From the NCBI GenBank assembly GCA_937925685.1, contig CALAMI010000012.1, positions 1 to 64,000 on the forward strand: 64,000 bases of DNA. The letters are read 5' to 3'. Source of the DNA: Candidatus Binatia bacterium (lineage in GTDB: Bacteria; Desulfobacterota; Binatia; HRBIN30). Below are positions 18,185 to 27,289 of this stretch, piece after piece (position 1 is the stretch's first letter; each line of letters begins with the position of its first letter). The notes below the pieces were generated by a model that was given only the letters and a program-made list of their open reading frames with translations, ran no database searches and was not told the origin of the DNA. Both the position numbers and the translations under genes were made by a program.

Positions 18185-19350
18185 CGCGAAGCGACCGTTC
18201 ACAGCTGCGAGGCGCCGTTGCCATCGTTGGTGCCGGAGAATCAGACTGGGTCGGTCGCCTCCCCAATAAGTCGGCACTGACCCTTCACATGGAAGCGGCG
18301 CACAATGCGTTAGCGGACGCCGGTCTGCGCAAAGAGGATGTCGACGCTGTATTCACGGCCGGTCGCAATATGGCAAACGAGGTTCCCGAGTATCTGGGAA
18401 TTCGCCCGCGCTACGTCGACGGCACCCAGATGGGTGGCTGCTCGTTCTTGGCCCACGTCGAGCATGCCTTGGCAGGAATCGTCGCCGGCTTGTTTGACGT
18501 TGCGTTGATCACCCATGGTGAAAGCGGATACTCCCGCGTCGGCATGCCCGCCACCCGTTGGGGGGACGACTCCAACAACGCCCAGTTCGAACTGATCTAT
18601 GGCTATGCGGGACCCACAACTGGCTACGGCCTGGTGGCTACCCGCCATATGCACGTGTACGGAACGACGAAAGAGCAGATGGCCGAGGTCGCCGTTGCCA
18701 CTCGCAAATGGGCAGCCTTGAACCCGCGAGCTTTCCTGCGCGACCCGATCACAATTGACGACGTATTGTCGTCCCGGCTCATTGCGTGGCCTTTCAACTT
18801 ATTGGACTGCTGCCTCGTCACCGACGGCGGCGCCGCGATTGTCGTCACCTCAGCCGAGCGAGCCAAAGACCTACCCCAAAAGCCAGTCTATGTGTTAGGG
18901 ACTGGGGAGGCGGTGTCACACCAAATGGTCAGCCAAATGCCGAACTTCGACCGGTGGGACGCTGCTATGATTTCCGGCACTCAAGCCTTTTCCATGGCGG
19001 GGATTAAGCACGAGGACATCGACGTGTGTGAGCTTTACGACGCGTTCACCATCGTGCCAATCTTAGCCTTGGAAGCATTGGGTTTTTGCAAGCCCGGTGA
19101 AGGTGGCCCGTTCGTCTCCGGCCAACGAACCGCTCCTGGTGGAGACTTCCCTATGAACACGAACGGCGGCGGGCTTTCCTACACGCACACCGGCATGTAT
19201 GGCATGTTCGCCATCGTCGAGGCTGTTCGCCAACTCCGGGGCGAGTGTGGCCCCCGCCAAGTCCCCCAGGCCCAGATTGCCCTCTGCCACGGCACAGGCG
19301 GCACGTGGAGTTCCGCCGCAACCCTCATTCTTGCTACTGAGATTCCGTGA
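18181..19350 (+). CDS. Thiolase-fold acetyl-CoA acetyltransferase family protein
   Basis: The 389-residue protein has the thiolase fold. The nucleophilic Cys lies in TQMGGCSFLAHVEHAL. The histidine loop reads GGGLSYTHTGMYG, retaining a His, and the C-terminal active-site loop is CHGTGG. It differs clearly from the minus-strand thiolase, so the two pairs are not a recent duplication. Coupling to a DUF35 gene by a four-base overlap suggests a heteromeric thiolase or aldolase acting on bulky acyl-CoA, as known for SCP-x/DUF35 pairs in steroid and isoprenoid degradation. The UbiB-family gene follows after 64 bases. Confidence 0.85.
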   Translation: MTRSDRSQLRGAVAIVGAGESDWVGRLPNKSALTLHMEAAHNALADAGLRKEDVDAVFTAGRNMANEVPEYLGIRPRYVDGTQMGGCSFLAHVEHALAGIVAGLFDVALITHGESGYSRVGMPATRWGDDSNNAQFELIYGYAGPTTGYGLVATRHMHVYGTTKEQMAEVAVATRKWAALNPRAFLRDPITIDDVLSSRLIAWPFNLLDCCLVTDGGAAIVVTSAERAKDLPQKPVYVLGTGEAVSHQMVSQMPNFDRWDAAMISGTQAFSMAGIKHEDIDVCELYDAFTIVPILALEALGFCKPGEGGPFVSGQRTAPGGDFPMNTNGGGLSYTHTGMYGMFAIVEAVRQLRGECGPRQVPQAQIALCHGTGGTWSSAATLILATEIP

Positions 19351-19414
19351 ACCAGGTCACGTCGCTTGCACGGCTCCTGACCTAACGCATTGGAAGCAAT
19401 CGGAGGAACCTAAC

Positions 19415-21019
19415 GTGGAGCTGCAGAAGAGGAGTTTCGTCCGTGACACGGACGCTTACGCATTCTGCGAACCGGGAGCATGGATCATTGATCCAGACCA
19501 ATTAGAATGGTCACAAGGCGCAGAGCAGCGGCGCCAGCAGCTTCGCGAACTCGTGCCACAGTTGACCCAACGCCAGCACCTACCGCCTTTGGGGCGCTTC
19601 TGGGAAGCGGCGCGTCGTTTGGGAGGAGCGCTGCTTTGGTGGTGGTTGCGAGAGCGCCGCAAAGGGGGTACGGTGTCGCGCGAAGGGCTGTCTCGTCGCT
19701 TGCGCGATGCCTTCGAAGCGCTCGGTCCACCGTACATCAAACTTGGTCAAATCTTAGCTAGTGGGCGGGGGATCTTCCCGGAGGAGCTCGTCACAGCGTT
19801 TCGTACCTTGCGCGACCGCGTCACCCCTGAGCCCTTCACGGCAGTGCGCGTTGTCATCGAGCAAGACTTCCATACCCGCCTGGAAAACATCTTCGCTTCG
19901 TTCGCAGCAGAGCCCTTAGCCGCGGCATCGATTGCACAGGTCCACGAGGCCATCCTCCGAAGTGGCCAGCCCGTAGTGGTAAAGGTACAGCGGCCACAAG
20001 TTGCCAGGCTCGTCCGCCAGGATCTTCGCGCGATGACGTGGATTGCCCCCTGGCTCGTGGGCAGAATTCCAGTTGCCGCCCTCGCGAACCCGCCAGCGTT
20101 GGTGGAACTATTTGCCGAGACCATTCTCGAAGAACTCGACTTCCGCCTAGAAGCGGCCAACATGCTGGAGATCGCCGCCTTGTTTGCAGCTACCGGTCGG
20201 CGGAACATTGTCGTCCCCCGTCCTCACCCGAAATATGTGAGCGAACGGGTCCTGGTCATGGAGAGGATCGACGGAATCTCGTATGAACGAGTGGAAGATC
20301 TTGGCGTCGTTGGTTTGGATACCGCCGACTTGTTACGAACTCTCGTACTTTCCCTCCTCGAGGGAGCACTGATTCACGGTGTTTTTCACGGGGACCTGCA
20401 TGCCGGCAACCTTGTCGTCACGGCGAACGGGAACATCGGACTGTTCGATTACGGAATCACCGCGCGGATGAACGAGTGCGAGCGCCTAGCCTTTTTACGT
20501 TTGATCGTTTGCGGGATGATCGGAAACATTCGGGGGCAAATTGCTGCATACAAGGACCTGGGTGCTCTGGCCGCGGACACTGACGTGGAAGAAGTCATTC
20601 GTGAGCTTCGTCTCGACCAACCTGTGGTCGACCCCACCGCCTTGACTAGCCACGAACTTGCCCGTGAAATCCAGCATGTCACCAAGGCGTTACTCGGTTT
20701 TGGGGCGAAGCTACCCAAACCACTCATGCTGTTTGTCAAAAACTTGATTTTCCTCGACGACGCTGTGGCTTCTCTGGCCCCCGATATAAACATTTTCAGC
20801 GAAATGATTCGGATTTACACGCATTTCGCGCAAGCGTACGGCGACCGCATTGCTTCCGAAATCGGCATCGACCTCAACCACCACCAGTTCGACCTCGTCT
20901 CTTTCAAAGCCGGCTTGGGTCTTCGCGCGGACGTAGAGCAAATTACGCACCGCGACTTGGAACGCCGGCGGCGAGTCCTCCGCTCCAAACTTACGGGCCG
21001 TGAATCGCAGCAAACTTGA
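19415..21019 (+). CDS. ABC1/UbiB/AarF-family atypical kinase, first copy
   Basis: The 534-residue protein shows the ADCK/UbiB signature. The KxGQ motif occurs as YIKLGQILASG, an Ala-rich nucleotide loop as AAASIAQVHEA, the catalytic loop as HGDLHAGNLV and the metal-binding motif as LFDYG. Family members are ATPases or kinases needed for ubiquinone or other isoprenoid-quinone lipid metabolism at the inner membrane. The C-terminus lacks the obvious pair of transmembrane helices of E. coli UbiB. The GTG start has GGAGG eight bases upstream; an upstream in-frame extension would overlap the thiolase gene and is rejected. It leads a run with proA, nadD, rsfS and lapAB, most of them housekeeping genes. 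Confidence 0.85.
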   Translation: MELQKRSFVRDTDAYAFCEPGAWIIDPDQLEWSQGAEQRRQQLRELVPQLTQRQHLPPLGRFWEAARRLGGALLWWWLRERRKGGTVSREGLSRRLRDAFEALGPPYIKLGQILASGRGIFPEELVTAFRTLRDRVTPEPFTAVRVVIEQDFHTRLENIFASFAAEPLAAASIAQVHEAILRSGQPVVVKVQRPQVARLVRQDLRAMTWIAPWLVGRIPVAALANPPALVELFAETILEELDFRLEAANMLEIAALFAATGRRNIVVPRPHPKYVSERVLVMERIDGISYERVEDLGVVGLDTADLLRTLVLSLLEGALIHGVFHGDLHAGNLVVTANGNIGLFDYGITARMNECERLAFLRLIVCGMIGNIRGQIAAYKDLGALAADTDVEEVIRELRLDQPVVDPTALTSHELAREIQHVTKALLGFGAKLPKPLMLFVKNLIFLDDAVASLAPDINIFSEMIRIYTHFAQAYGDRIASEIGIDLNHHQFDLVSFKAGLGLRADVEQITHRDLERRRRVLRSKLTGRESQQT

Positions 21020-21077
21020 TCCTCTGTCACCTGGGAGAGTAGTTGGCGCAGTATCCGCCTTGCGATATGGGCTAACC

Positions 21078-22334
21078 ATGGACGTCAGAACCTCCGTAAT
21101 TGAGCTTTGCCAGAAGGCGCGTCGCGCCGCGCGACAGCTGGCGGTGGCCGAAACGAATACCAAAAACGCATGTCTCCTGCGCTTGGCTCAAGAATTACGC
21201 CAACAGCAACCTCGTATCTTGGAAGCAAACGCGCAGGATGTGGAGGAAGCCGGCAAGCAAGGCCTAACCGCAGCTTTGATCGATCGGCTGCGCCTTGACG
21301 AGCCACGGATCGAGGCGCTCGCTCGTGGGGTGGAAGTCGTTGCCACTTTGCCCGATCCTGTGGGAGAAACCATCGCTTGCTGGCGACGACCTAATGGCCT
21401 GGAGATTGCCCAGGTCCGCATCCCTATCGGCGTGGTCGGCATCATATACGAGTCGCGCCCAGGAGTTACGGTCGATGCAGGTTCCCTCTGTCTCAAATCG
21501 GGTAATGCCGTTATCCTCAAAGGGGGAAGCGAAGCCTGGAACACTAACCGGGAGCTCGCCCGCATCTTTGCCGTTGCACTAGAAGCGCACGCGTTGCCCA
21601 GCGATGCCGTGCAACTTCTGCCAACGACGGACCGCGAGGCAGTGCAAGCGTTGCTCCAACAAGCAGAATACGTCGATGTAATCGTGCCGAGAGGTGGAGA
21701 AAGCCTGATTCGTGCCGTTACCGAGACGTCTCGTATACCGGTGATTCAACATTATGCCGGGGTTTGCCATACGTACGTAGACGAGTTTGCCAATCTTCGC
21801 ATGGCCGAGGAAATCTGTTTCAACGCAAAGGTGCAACGTCCGGGCGTTTGTAATGCCATGGAAACCCTACTGGTGCACCAACAGATCGCCCAAGCTTTTT
21901 TGCCACCGATGATTCGTCGTTTCGAAGCTGCGCGGGTGGAAATTCGGGGGTGCGAACGCACGCGAGCCATCGTGCCCCACGTGCGCGCGGCGACGGAAGA
22001 GGATTGGAGAACGGAGTACCTCGACCTCATCCTGGCAGTGAAAGTGGTGTCGTCCCTCGACGAAGCCATTGCTTTTATCAACACCTATGGTACGGGGCAC
22101 TCCGATGCCATCGTCACCGATCACTACGAGCACGCTCGGCGATTTCAGCGCGAGGTGGACTCGGCGGCGGTTTACGTGAATGCATCGACCCGCTTTACCG
22201 ACGGTTACGAATTCGGCTTCGGAGCGGAGGTGGGTATTTCCACCAACCGCCTGCATGCGCGTGGGCCGATGGGTTTAAGGGAACTGACGACCTACAAGTA
22301 TGTGATCTCGGGTAACGGGCAAATCCGCACGTGA
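21078..22334 (+). CDS. proA: Glutamate-5-semialdehyde dehydrogenase
   Basis: The 418-residue enzyme makes glutamate-5-semialdehyde from glutamyl-5-phosphate with NADPH in proline synthesis. Family marks are GVVGIIYESRPGVTVDA near the N-terminus, LKGGSEA, and the catalytic Cys in NAKVQRPGVCNAMETLL. The C-terminal AEVGISTNRLHARGPMG is also diagnostic. Length is standard. The ATG is preferred over upstream in-frame codons that would extend into the ubiB-like gene end. proB is not in the window. The stop overlaps the nadD start (GTGA), as in many bacteria where proA, nadD and rsfS cluster. Confidence 0.96.
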   Translation: MDVRTSVIELCQKARRAARQLAVAETNTKNACLLRLAQELRQQQPRILEANAQDVEEAGKQGLTAALIDRLRLDEPRIEALARGVEVVATLPDPVGETIACWRRPNGLEIAQVRIPIGVVGIIYESRPGVTVDAGSLCLKSGNAVILKGGSEAWNTNRELARIFAVALEAHALPSDAVQLLPTTDREAVQALLQQAEYVDVIVPRGGESLIRAVTETSRIPVIQHYAGVCHTYVDEFANLRMAEEICFNAKVQRPGVCNAMETLLVHQQIAQAFLPPMIRRFEAARVEIRGCERTRAIVPHVRAATEEDWRTEYLDLILAVKVVSSLDEAIAFINTYGTGHSDAIVTDHYEHARRFQREVDSAAVYVNASTRFTDGYEFGFGAEVGISTNRLHARGPMGLRELTTYKYVISGNGQIRT

Positions 22335-23029
22335 AACGCGTTGGTCAGCGCAAGGCGGTTAGCCGCCCGTTGCGGGTCGGGCTGTTTGGCGGCAGTTTCA
22401 ACCCCATCCACATTGGCCACCTGCGCGCAGCCGAGGAAGTTCGCGAGGCGCAGCAGCTCGACCGTATCCTCTTTATCCCTGCAGCTTCTCCCCCTCACAA
22501 ACGCGGGCATCGCCTCGCTACGGCCCAGCAACGGCTCGACATGGTGCGGCTGGCAATTGCGGGCAATCCGTTTTTCCGCGCTTCCGATATCGAACTGGGC
22601 CGGGCTGGACGCTCGTATTCCATTGATACCCTACGCGAATTGAGTCAGCGCTTTCCCCATTGGCAACTCTATTTCATTGTCGGTACGGATGCATTTGCCG
22701 AGATCCACACATGGAAAGAGTTTGAGTGTCTCTTCACCCTTGCTCACTTCGTCGTCGTGTCTCGCCCTGGCAGTCCACCCGTACCGTTGCAAAGATTGTT
22801 GCCGGTTGTCACCCGCAGGGCCTTTTGGTATGCGGCAAACGGTTTGGAGCTGATTCACCGATCGGGACACAGGGTGATTTTTCAACCCATCACTGGCTTT
22901 GATGTGTCGGCAACTGCGATCCGCCACAAAGTCAAGGATGGAGCCTCGATCCGCTACCTCGTGCCGGCTGCCGTAGAGCGGTACATTGCCCAGCACCAAA
23001 TTTACCGAGGGAGGTCTGCCGCATCGTGA
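22331..23029 (+). CDS. nadD: Nicotinate-nucleotide adenylyltransferase
   Basis: The 232-residue nucleotidyltransferase converts nicotinate mononucleotide and ATP to deamido-NAD in NAD synthesis. The GLFGGSFNPIHIGHL motif holds the HxGH ATP-binding signature, and the C-terminal SATAIR-type motif appears as DVSATAIRHK. A GTG start overlaps the proA stop, and its own stop overlaps the rsfS start, so the three genes are translationally coupled. Confidence 0.95.
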   Translation: MKRVGQRKAVSRPLRVGLFGGSFNPIHIGHLRAAEEVREAQQLDRILFIPAASPPHKRGHRLATAQQRLDMVRLAIAGNPFFRASDIELGRAGRSYSIDTLRELSQRFPHWQLYFIVGTDAFAEIHTWKEFECLFTLAHFVVVSRPGSPPVPLQRLLPVVTRRAFWYAANGLELIHRSGHRVIFQPITGFDVSATAIRHKVKDGASIRYLVPAAVERYIAQHQIYRGRSAAS

Positions 23030-23430
23030 AAAAGATGTCCGCGCGCGAAGCTGCTCTCACTTGTGTCAAAGGAGCCTTGGAGAAAAAAGCTTTCGATTTG
23101 GTGCTGCTCGACGTCAGCGAGTTGACGTCGCTCGCAGACTACTTTCTTCTTTGCAGTGGTCGTTCGGATACCCAGGTTCAAGCGATCTCGCAAGCCATCG
23201 AGGAAGCAATGTCCCATGCAGGACAGAAACCGCTGGCCATTGAAGGTTACCGGCATGGCCACTGGGTTGTGCAAGACTTCGGTGACGTGGTGGTGCACAT
23301 TTTCCTCGAACCGGTACGGGAGTTCTACGACCTCGAGCGACTGTGGGCCAAAGCACCGCGAATTCCATTGCCGGAGCCTTACGAATCACAGGCGCGGCAG
23401 GCACGTGTAGTGGCCGGCAGCGAGCACTGA
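23026..23430 (+). CDS. rsfS: Ribosomal silencing factor RsfS
   Basis: The 134-residue RsfS/DUF143 protein binds ribosomal protein uL14 and blocks 30S-50S joining under starvation. The family core is clear: KAFDLVLLDV, ADYFLLCSGRSDTQVQAI and the central EGYRHGHWVVQDFGDVVVHIF. A GTG start overlaps the nadD stop by four bases. nadD-rsfS adjacency is widely conserved. The C-terminal tail after LWAKAPRI is slightly longer than usual. Confidence 0.96.
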   Translation: MKKMSAREAALTCVKGALEKKAFDLVLLDVSELTSLADYFLLCSGRSDTQVQAISQAIEEAMSHAGQKPLAIEGYRHGHWVVQDFGDVVVHIFLEPVREFYDLERLWAKAPRIPLPEPYESQARQARVVAGSEH

Positions 23431-23442
23431 GGAGACGGGGGC

Positions 23443-24726
23443 GTGAGACGCGCAGTTGTCTTCAGCTTGTTGTTGGTGGCCCTGGTCCTTTACCTCGTCT
23501 TCCTCAACAACGAAACCACTCACTTTCGGTTGGCCCCTGAACTCGTCATGCAATGGAACATCGGGGCCCTGGTCGGAGGGGCCTTCGTTGCCGGAGTTCT
23601 CGTGGCGTTCGTGGTCGGATCGGTGCAAACGGGTCTTCGCGCATGGACCGCCTGGCGCAGTGGGCGACGAGAACGGCGCGCATTGCGCGTCGACCAGTGG
23701 GAAGAAAGTGGCAGCAAACTGCTGTGGAGCGGCGAACTTGCCCGTGCCCGGGCACTTCTGCACAAAGCCTGGCAGCGGCGGCTAGACGATCCTTACGCCG
23801 CCCTTCTGCTCGCAGCATCGTTTAGATCCACCGGCGAACTGCACCGCGCCCGAGGAGTGCTCTACGACGCGGCTTCTCAATACCATACCGATCCAGAGGT
23901 ATTGCTTGCCTTGGCGGAAGTGCACCGCGAGCTTGGCGAAATCGGCGCCCGGGTGGAAACCCTGGAACGTTTGCGCGCCCTCTATCCTCGTGCTCCTCAA
24001 GCGCTACGGGCTTTGCGCGACGCGTACGTGGACAGCGAGCAGTGGGGTGCTGCCGCACAAGTGCAAGAAGCATTGATTCCATTGTTGCCGGATCCTGAAG
24101 TCGCTCAGCGAGAACAAGAGACGTTGTTCTGCCTTCGCTACCAGACGGCCATTCGCTTGAGCGATCCCCACGAGCGACTGCGTGCACTGGAAAACCTGGC
24201 CTCGGGGCGCCACGTGCCAGCTCCGGTTTATGTGGCCTTGGGAGACGAACTCGCTGCCGCACGACGAGTTGCCGACGCCTCTGCAGCCTGGGAACGAGGT
24301 CTCCGACAGCACGGGCGCAGCGTGTTCGTCGACCGGCTGCTACGCATCGCCACCGAGCCCAAGCATCGGGAACGGCTACGAAACTTACTGCACAAACTTC
24401 ACGACACCGCTGATGGGGATGCCATTCACGTCTGGCTTGCGGAAACATTTTTAGCAGATCGCAACGCCGAGCAGGCAGCACGCGAGCTCGAAGCAGTACA
24501 AACACCTGCCTCGGTCATTCCCGACTTCGACCGTCTCTGGGCCGAGGTTCATCGCTTACGTGGTCAGGTCGAACAATCTTTGCAAGCATTCGCCCGGGCG
24601 TGCCGGGAACTGCCGCTATACCGGTGCCAGAAGTGCGAGCACTTGTCAGCGGACTGGATTGGCGTTTGCCCCAAGTGTCACGGCTGGGACACGTTCCGCG
24701 CTCGCGTCGAAATTGCCCGAAGTTGA
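23443..24726 (+). CDS. LapA-LapB fusion: membrane-anchored TPR protein with rubredoxin-like tail
   Basis: The 427-residue protein begins with two transmembrane helices (residues 3-20 and about 42-62) with a LapA/DUF1049-like N-terminus (LVFLNNE), followed by a coiled stretch. At least six tetratricopeptide-like repeats span about residues 85-380. It ends in a zinc knuckle pair, C395-x2-C398 and C409-x2-C412, as in E. coli LapB/YciM. LapB couples lipopolysaccharide synthesis to FtsH-mediated LpxC turnover; LapA is its small membrane partner. Here both appear in one polypeptide. GAGG precedes the GTG start. The LPS role is inferred from architecture alone. Confidence 0.75.
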   Translation: MRRAVVFSLLLVALVLYLVFLNNETTHFRLAPELVMQWNIGALVGGAFVAGVLVAFVVGSVQTGLRAWTAWRSGRRERRALRVDQWEESGSKLLWSGELARARALLHKAWQRRLDDPYAALLLAASFRSTGELHRARGVLYDAASQYHTDPEVLLALAEVHRELGEIGARVETLERLRALYPRAPQALRALRDAYVDSEQWGAAAQVQEALIPLLPDPEVAQREQETLFCLRYQTAIRLSDPHERLRALENLASGRHVPAPVYVALGDELAAARRVADASAAWERGLRQHGRSVFVDRLLRIATEPKHRERLRNLLHKLHDTADGDAIHVWLAETFLADRNAEQAARELEAVQTPASVIPDFDRLWAEVHRLRGQVEQSLQAFARACRELPLYRCQKCEHLSADWIGVCPKCHGWDTFRARVEIARS

Positions 24727-24753
24727 GGGCGACGCGAAATCAGTAGACTTTAT

Positions 24754-25521
24754 TTATTTTTTCTGCGGCGTCGGCCCTGTGCTGAGCCCAACAGAATCGA
24801 ACTCCTCCGGACCCAAGGGCACTCCATACTTGAAGTCAACCAAAGTCAAAACTGAGGCCTTCTGGCTGGTGAGATCGATAAACCGTTGCTGTGCCGGCAA
24901 CCACCCCCCACCATGCTCCTCGACGCGCTCGACTACCCACCGCGCCACGGCTCTCCCTTGCTGATCAAAAAACAATCCACGGACGATGCGTAGAGCCCGC
25001 GGATCGATGGAGTAAACACGCACACCGTACCGGTCCTTGTGCTTTTCCTTTGGTGCCAAGCGAATCACCGTGAATACCTGGCCGGCAACGTTCTCCTCTC
25101 CACCCAACTCGAATGTGTACGCCTCCGGGTCAGGAAAGAGGAGATCGGCGAGCGCAATGTTGCTTGCCAGCCATGGCTGCCTCCACTGTTCCTGAGCAAC
25201 CTCGGCCAGACGCTGGGTCTTACCGTCGAAATGCCATACCTTGTCCTCGCCGCCGTCCCGATCCACGATGAGCCAACGCTGGCCGCGAAACTCAGGCGGT
25301 TCGATCACCTCGATTCGGGTGCGGCGGCCATCACGAACCACGTGGGAAAACCGGAACTTCACCGGTTTTCCCACCGTGACCTCGAGCCTCCCCGACGCTT
25401 CCAAGCGCTCCTGCACAACATTGGCTAGGGCCCGGCGATACAACGACTCCTCCGGCGAGGCAGCCCATACCCAACCAGTTTTCAGCAACACCAGCAGTAC
25501 CACAGGTGCCTTATGCTTCAT
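24754..25521 (-). CDS. Outer-membrane lipoprotein-sorting (LolA-like) protein
   Basis: The 255-residue exported protein has a signal peptide (MKHKAPVVLLVLLKTGWVWA) and a LolA/LppX-like half-barrel. Typical segments are WLIVDRDGGEDKVWHFDGKTQR, FEVAGQVFTVIRLAPK and the strand YGVRVYSIDPRALRIVRG. It probably carries a lipid or lipoprotein across the periplasm, but not necessarily as the classical LolA. The ATG is chosen because GGAGG precedes it and a signal peptide begins there. It is 47 bases downstream of the SurA-DsbA fusion on the same strand, suggesting an envelope biogenesis operon. Confidence 0.75.
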   Translation of the reverse strand: MKHKAPVVLLVLLKTGWVWAASPEESLYRRALANVVQERLEASGRLEVTVGKPVKFRFSHVVRDGRRTRIEVIEPPEFRGQRWLIVDRDGGEDKVWHFDGKTQRLAEVAQEQWRQPWLASNIALADLLFPDPEAYTFELGGEENVAGQVFTVIRLAPKEKHKDRYGVRVYSIDPRALRIVRGLFFDQQGRAVARWVVERVEEHGGGWLPAQQRFIDLTSQKASVLTLVDFKYGVPLGPEEFDSVGLSTGPTPQKK

Positions 25522-25568
25522 CACCTTCCTCCCCGCCAAACGTTCCCCAGCCCTAGCAAGCATTGTCC

Positions 25569-26570
25569 TCAGCTCTTTTTTTCTCCACGTTTCAACTCGT
25601 CGTCAATGAGTTGCTTGAACGCCTCGAAGGGCTGCGCTCCAGAGAGCATGCGCCCGTTGACAAAAAAAGCCGGTGTTCCGTTCACGCCCGCAGCGGTGCC
25701 CTCCTCAATGTCACGATCTATAGCAGCAGAGTGCGGTTTCTTTGTCAGGCACTCGGTAAATTTCGCTTCATCTAATCCCGTTTCCTTCGCCAAGGTCTTT
25801 AATCCCGGCTCAGAAAGGTCGTTCACTTTCCACAGGCGGTCGTGATACTCCCAAAACTTGCCCTGAGCGTGCGCACACGCCGCTGCCTCTGCGGCAAGGC
25901 GTGCATGTTGGTGGAAGCTCAAGGGGAAGTCGCGGTGTACAAAGCGGACCTTGTCCCCATAGTGGCGCAACACTTCGGCGATCGTTGCAGACGCACGCTT
26001 GCAGAAGGGACATTCGTAGTCCGAAAACGCGATGATCGTCACCGGTGCGGACGTGGGCCCCCGTGCCGGTCGCCCACCGTCACCTATTTCCACTACCGGA
26101 GGCTTGAGTGCAGTCGTTGTCTTGTACTTGCTGCGCAGCTCGCTCAGGAACTGCCCGTGTCGCTCCGCCAACTTTTGTTGCTTCAAATACTGCACCAACT
26201 GTGGCCGCAGCTGTTCCAGCGACTGGCCTTCTAGGTCTTCCTTATTGTCGTCGTAAAGCTTTTGGATTTCTTCTTGAGTGGGCTCTGCCACCTTGTTCTC
26301 CAGCTCTTCTTTCACCAACTGTTCTACGGAGATGCCCCGCGCTGCGGCCTCGCGTTTGTACAGTTCCTCGGCAACGAGCTCTTCCAGCCCCTCTTGCAGC
26401 ACTTGGAATCGCTGGTTCTCGAGTTGCACCAGCTTGGGCTTAACGTGTTTTTCCAACTCGGCACGGGTGATTTTGCGCTCCCCAACCGTAGCAACGACTT
26501 CGTCTGTGCCACGGCCAATCCGCGGCACAGCCAACACCAGGGCACAAGCAACCAAACAAAAGGTTCTCAT
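25569..26570 (-). CDS. SurA-like chaperone domain fused to DsbA-type thioredoxin domain
   Basis: The 333-residue exported protein has a signal peptide, then a SurA_N/parvulin-chaperone helical domain (about residues 25-150: VVATVGERKITRAELEKHV, RPQLVQYLKQQKL). A DsbA-family thioredoxin domain (about 165-330) follows, with the active site C187-P-F-C190 and the cis-proline loop NGTPAFF. No PPIase domain is present. It would bind unfolded outer-membrane proteins and oxidise or isomerise their cysteines, or act as a DsbC/DsbG-like isomerase. AGAGGAG lies before the ATG and a promoter-like pair is upstream. Similar two-domain proteins are known; the chaperone-thiol coupling is inference. Confidence 0.85.
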   Translation of the reverse strand: MRTFCLVACALVLAVPRIGRGTDEVVATVGERKITRAELEKHVKPKLVQLENQRFQVLQEGLEELVAEELYKREAAARGISVEQLVKEELENKVAEPTQEEIQKLYDDNKEDLEGQSLEQLRPQLVQYLKQQKLAERHGQFLSELRSKYKTTTALKPPVVEIGDGGRPARGPTSAPVTIIAFSDYECPFCKRASATIAEVLRHYGDKVRFVHRDFPLSFHQHARLAAEAAACAHAQGKFWEYHDRLWKVNDLSEPGLKTLAKETGLDEAKFTECLTKKPHSAAIDRDIEEGTAAGVNGTPAFFVNGRMLSGAQPFEAFKQLIDDELKRGEKKS

Positions 26571-26610
26571 CAGGGTCTCCTCTTGCCAACAAGCTTAACT
26601 GAGAGGTCCG

Positions 26611-26639
26611 AGCCTAGGGCCTCTTGATATACCGGTCAA
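26611..26639 (-). promoter_or_regulatory. Candidate promoter of the SurA-DsbA gene
   Basis: On the minus strand TTGACC (26634-26639) and TAGGCT (26611-26616) are separated by 17 bases. The -10 box is a weak match. The implied leader is about 35 bases and contains the AGAGGAG site. Confidence 0.35.
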
Positions 26640-27289
26640 CCCATGTCGGGAATCGATTCGACCAGCAACCTGAGCGTGCTAAGAGAAAGCGTGGAGAGCC
26701 GCGAAGTTCCCTCAGCCCTTTTCAGCAGCTCGGAACCGTGGATCTTCCGGGCCGAGCTCAGGTGGGTCTCGAGCGGGACCCGACGAGCCCACCCGGTGCG
26801 AATGGCAAATGGCGCGATGGGGGCTTTTTTACTAAAAGGCATAGTCCTTTTTGTTCTCGGCGACTGGCCACTTAACCGCCTGAGCAATCCATGGCTTGCC
26901 ACCCAGGCAGTCTCTCCGGGTGGAGAGGGCTTCCCCATTCCTCCCTTGCAGCACGCCCCCGCCAGCTGAGCCGCGGTTGCCTGGCGCTACCCCGGAAACT
27001 GCGGCGACACGAAGCCTACACCTACCCTGCTACACCGGAAACCCACTCGCCCAGCTTGCGGCCTAGCCAGCAAAGCAGATCTGATGGCCTTTACAGCAAC
27101 CAAGATAGATCTTCAGGACAAGCCGTTGTCCCCTGCTGGAGCGGGCCACCCCCCATTAGAGCTCGCTCGCGCGCGGCAGTGCTCGAACTTCACCATTCGG
27201 AGATCCCCGGCGCCGTCACTGTTCACCCAGACAAAACAAGCTGGCGGCCGCTCTTTTCGCCAAGATGTTTGTTTGCAAAGCTGGGCGGC
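26640..27289. other. Divergent intergenic region before the second UbiB-family gene
   Basis: This stretch lies between two divergent genes. Overlapping short open frames exist on both strands near 26640-26970, about 100 codons each way, but neither has a ribosome binding site or family motif and they cannot both be real. An in-frame extension of the UbiB-like gene across 26891-27289 reads as low-complexity Arg/Ser/Pro-rich sequence and is not supported. Confidence 0.4.

Noticed and set aside
19199-19414. N-terminal extension of the first UbiB-family gene
   Set aside because: It would overlap the thiolase gene by 150 bases, whereas a GTG with a good ribosome binding site lies at 19415.
26891-27289. 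N-terminal extension of the second UbiB-family gene
   Set aside because: The extra 133 codons are low-complexity and unlike ABC1 proteins; the family-like sequence begins at 27290.
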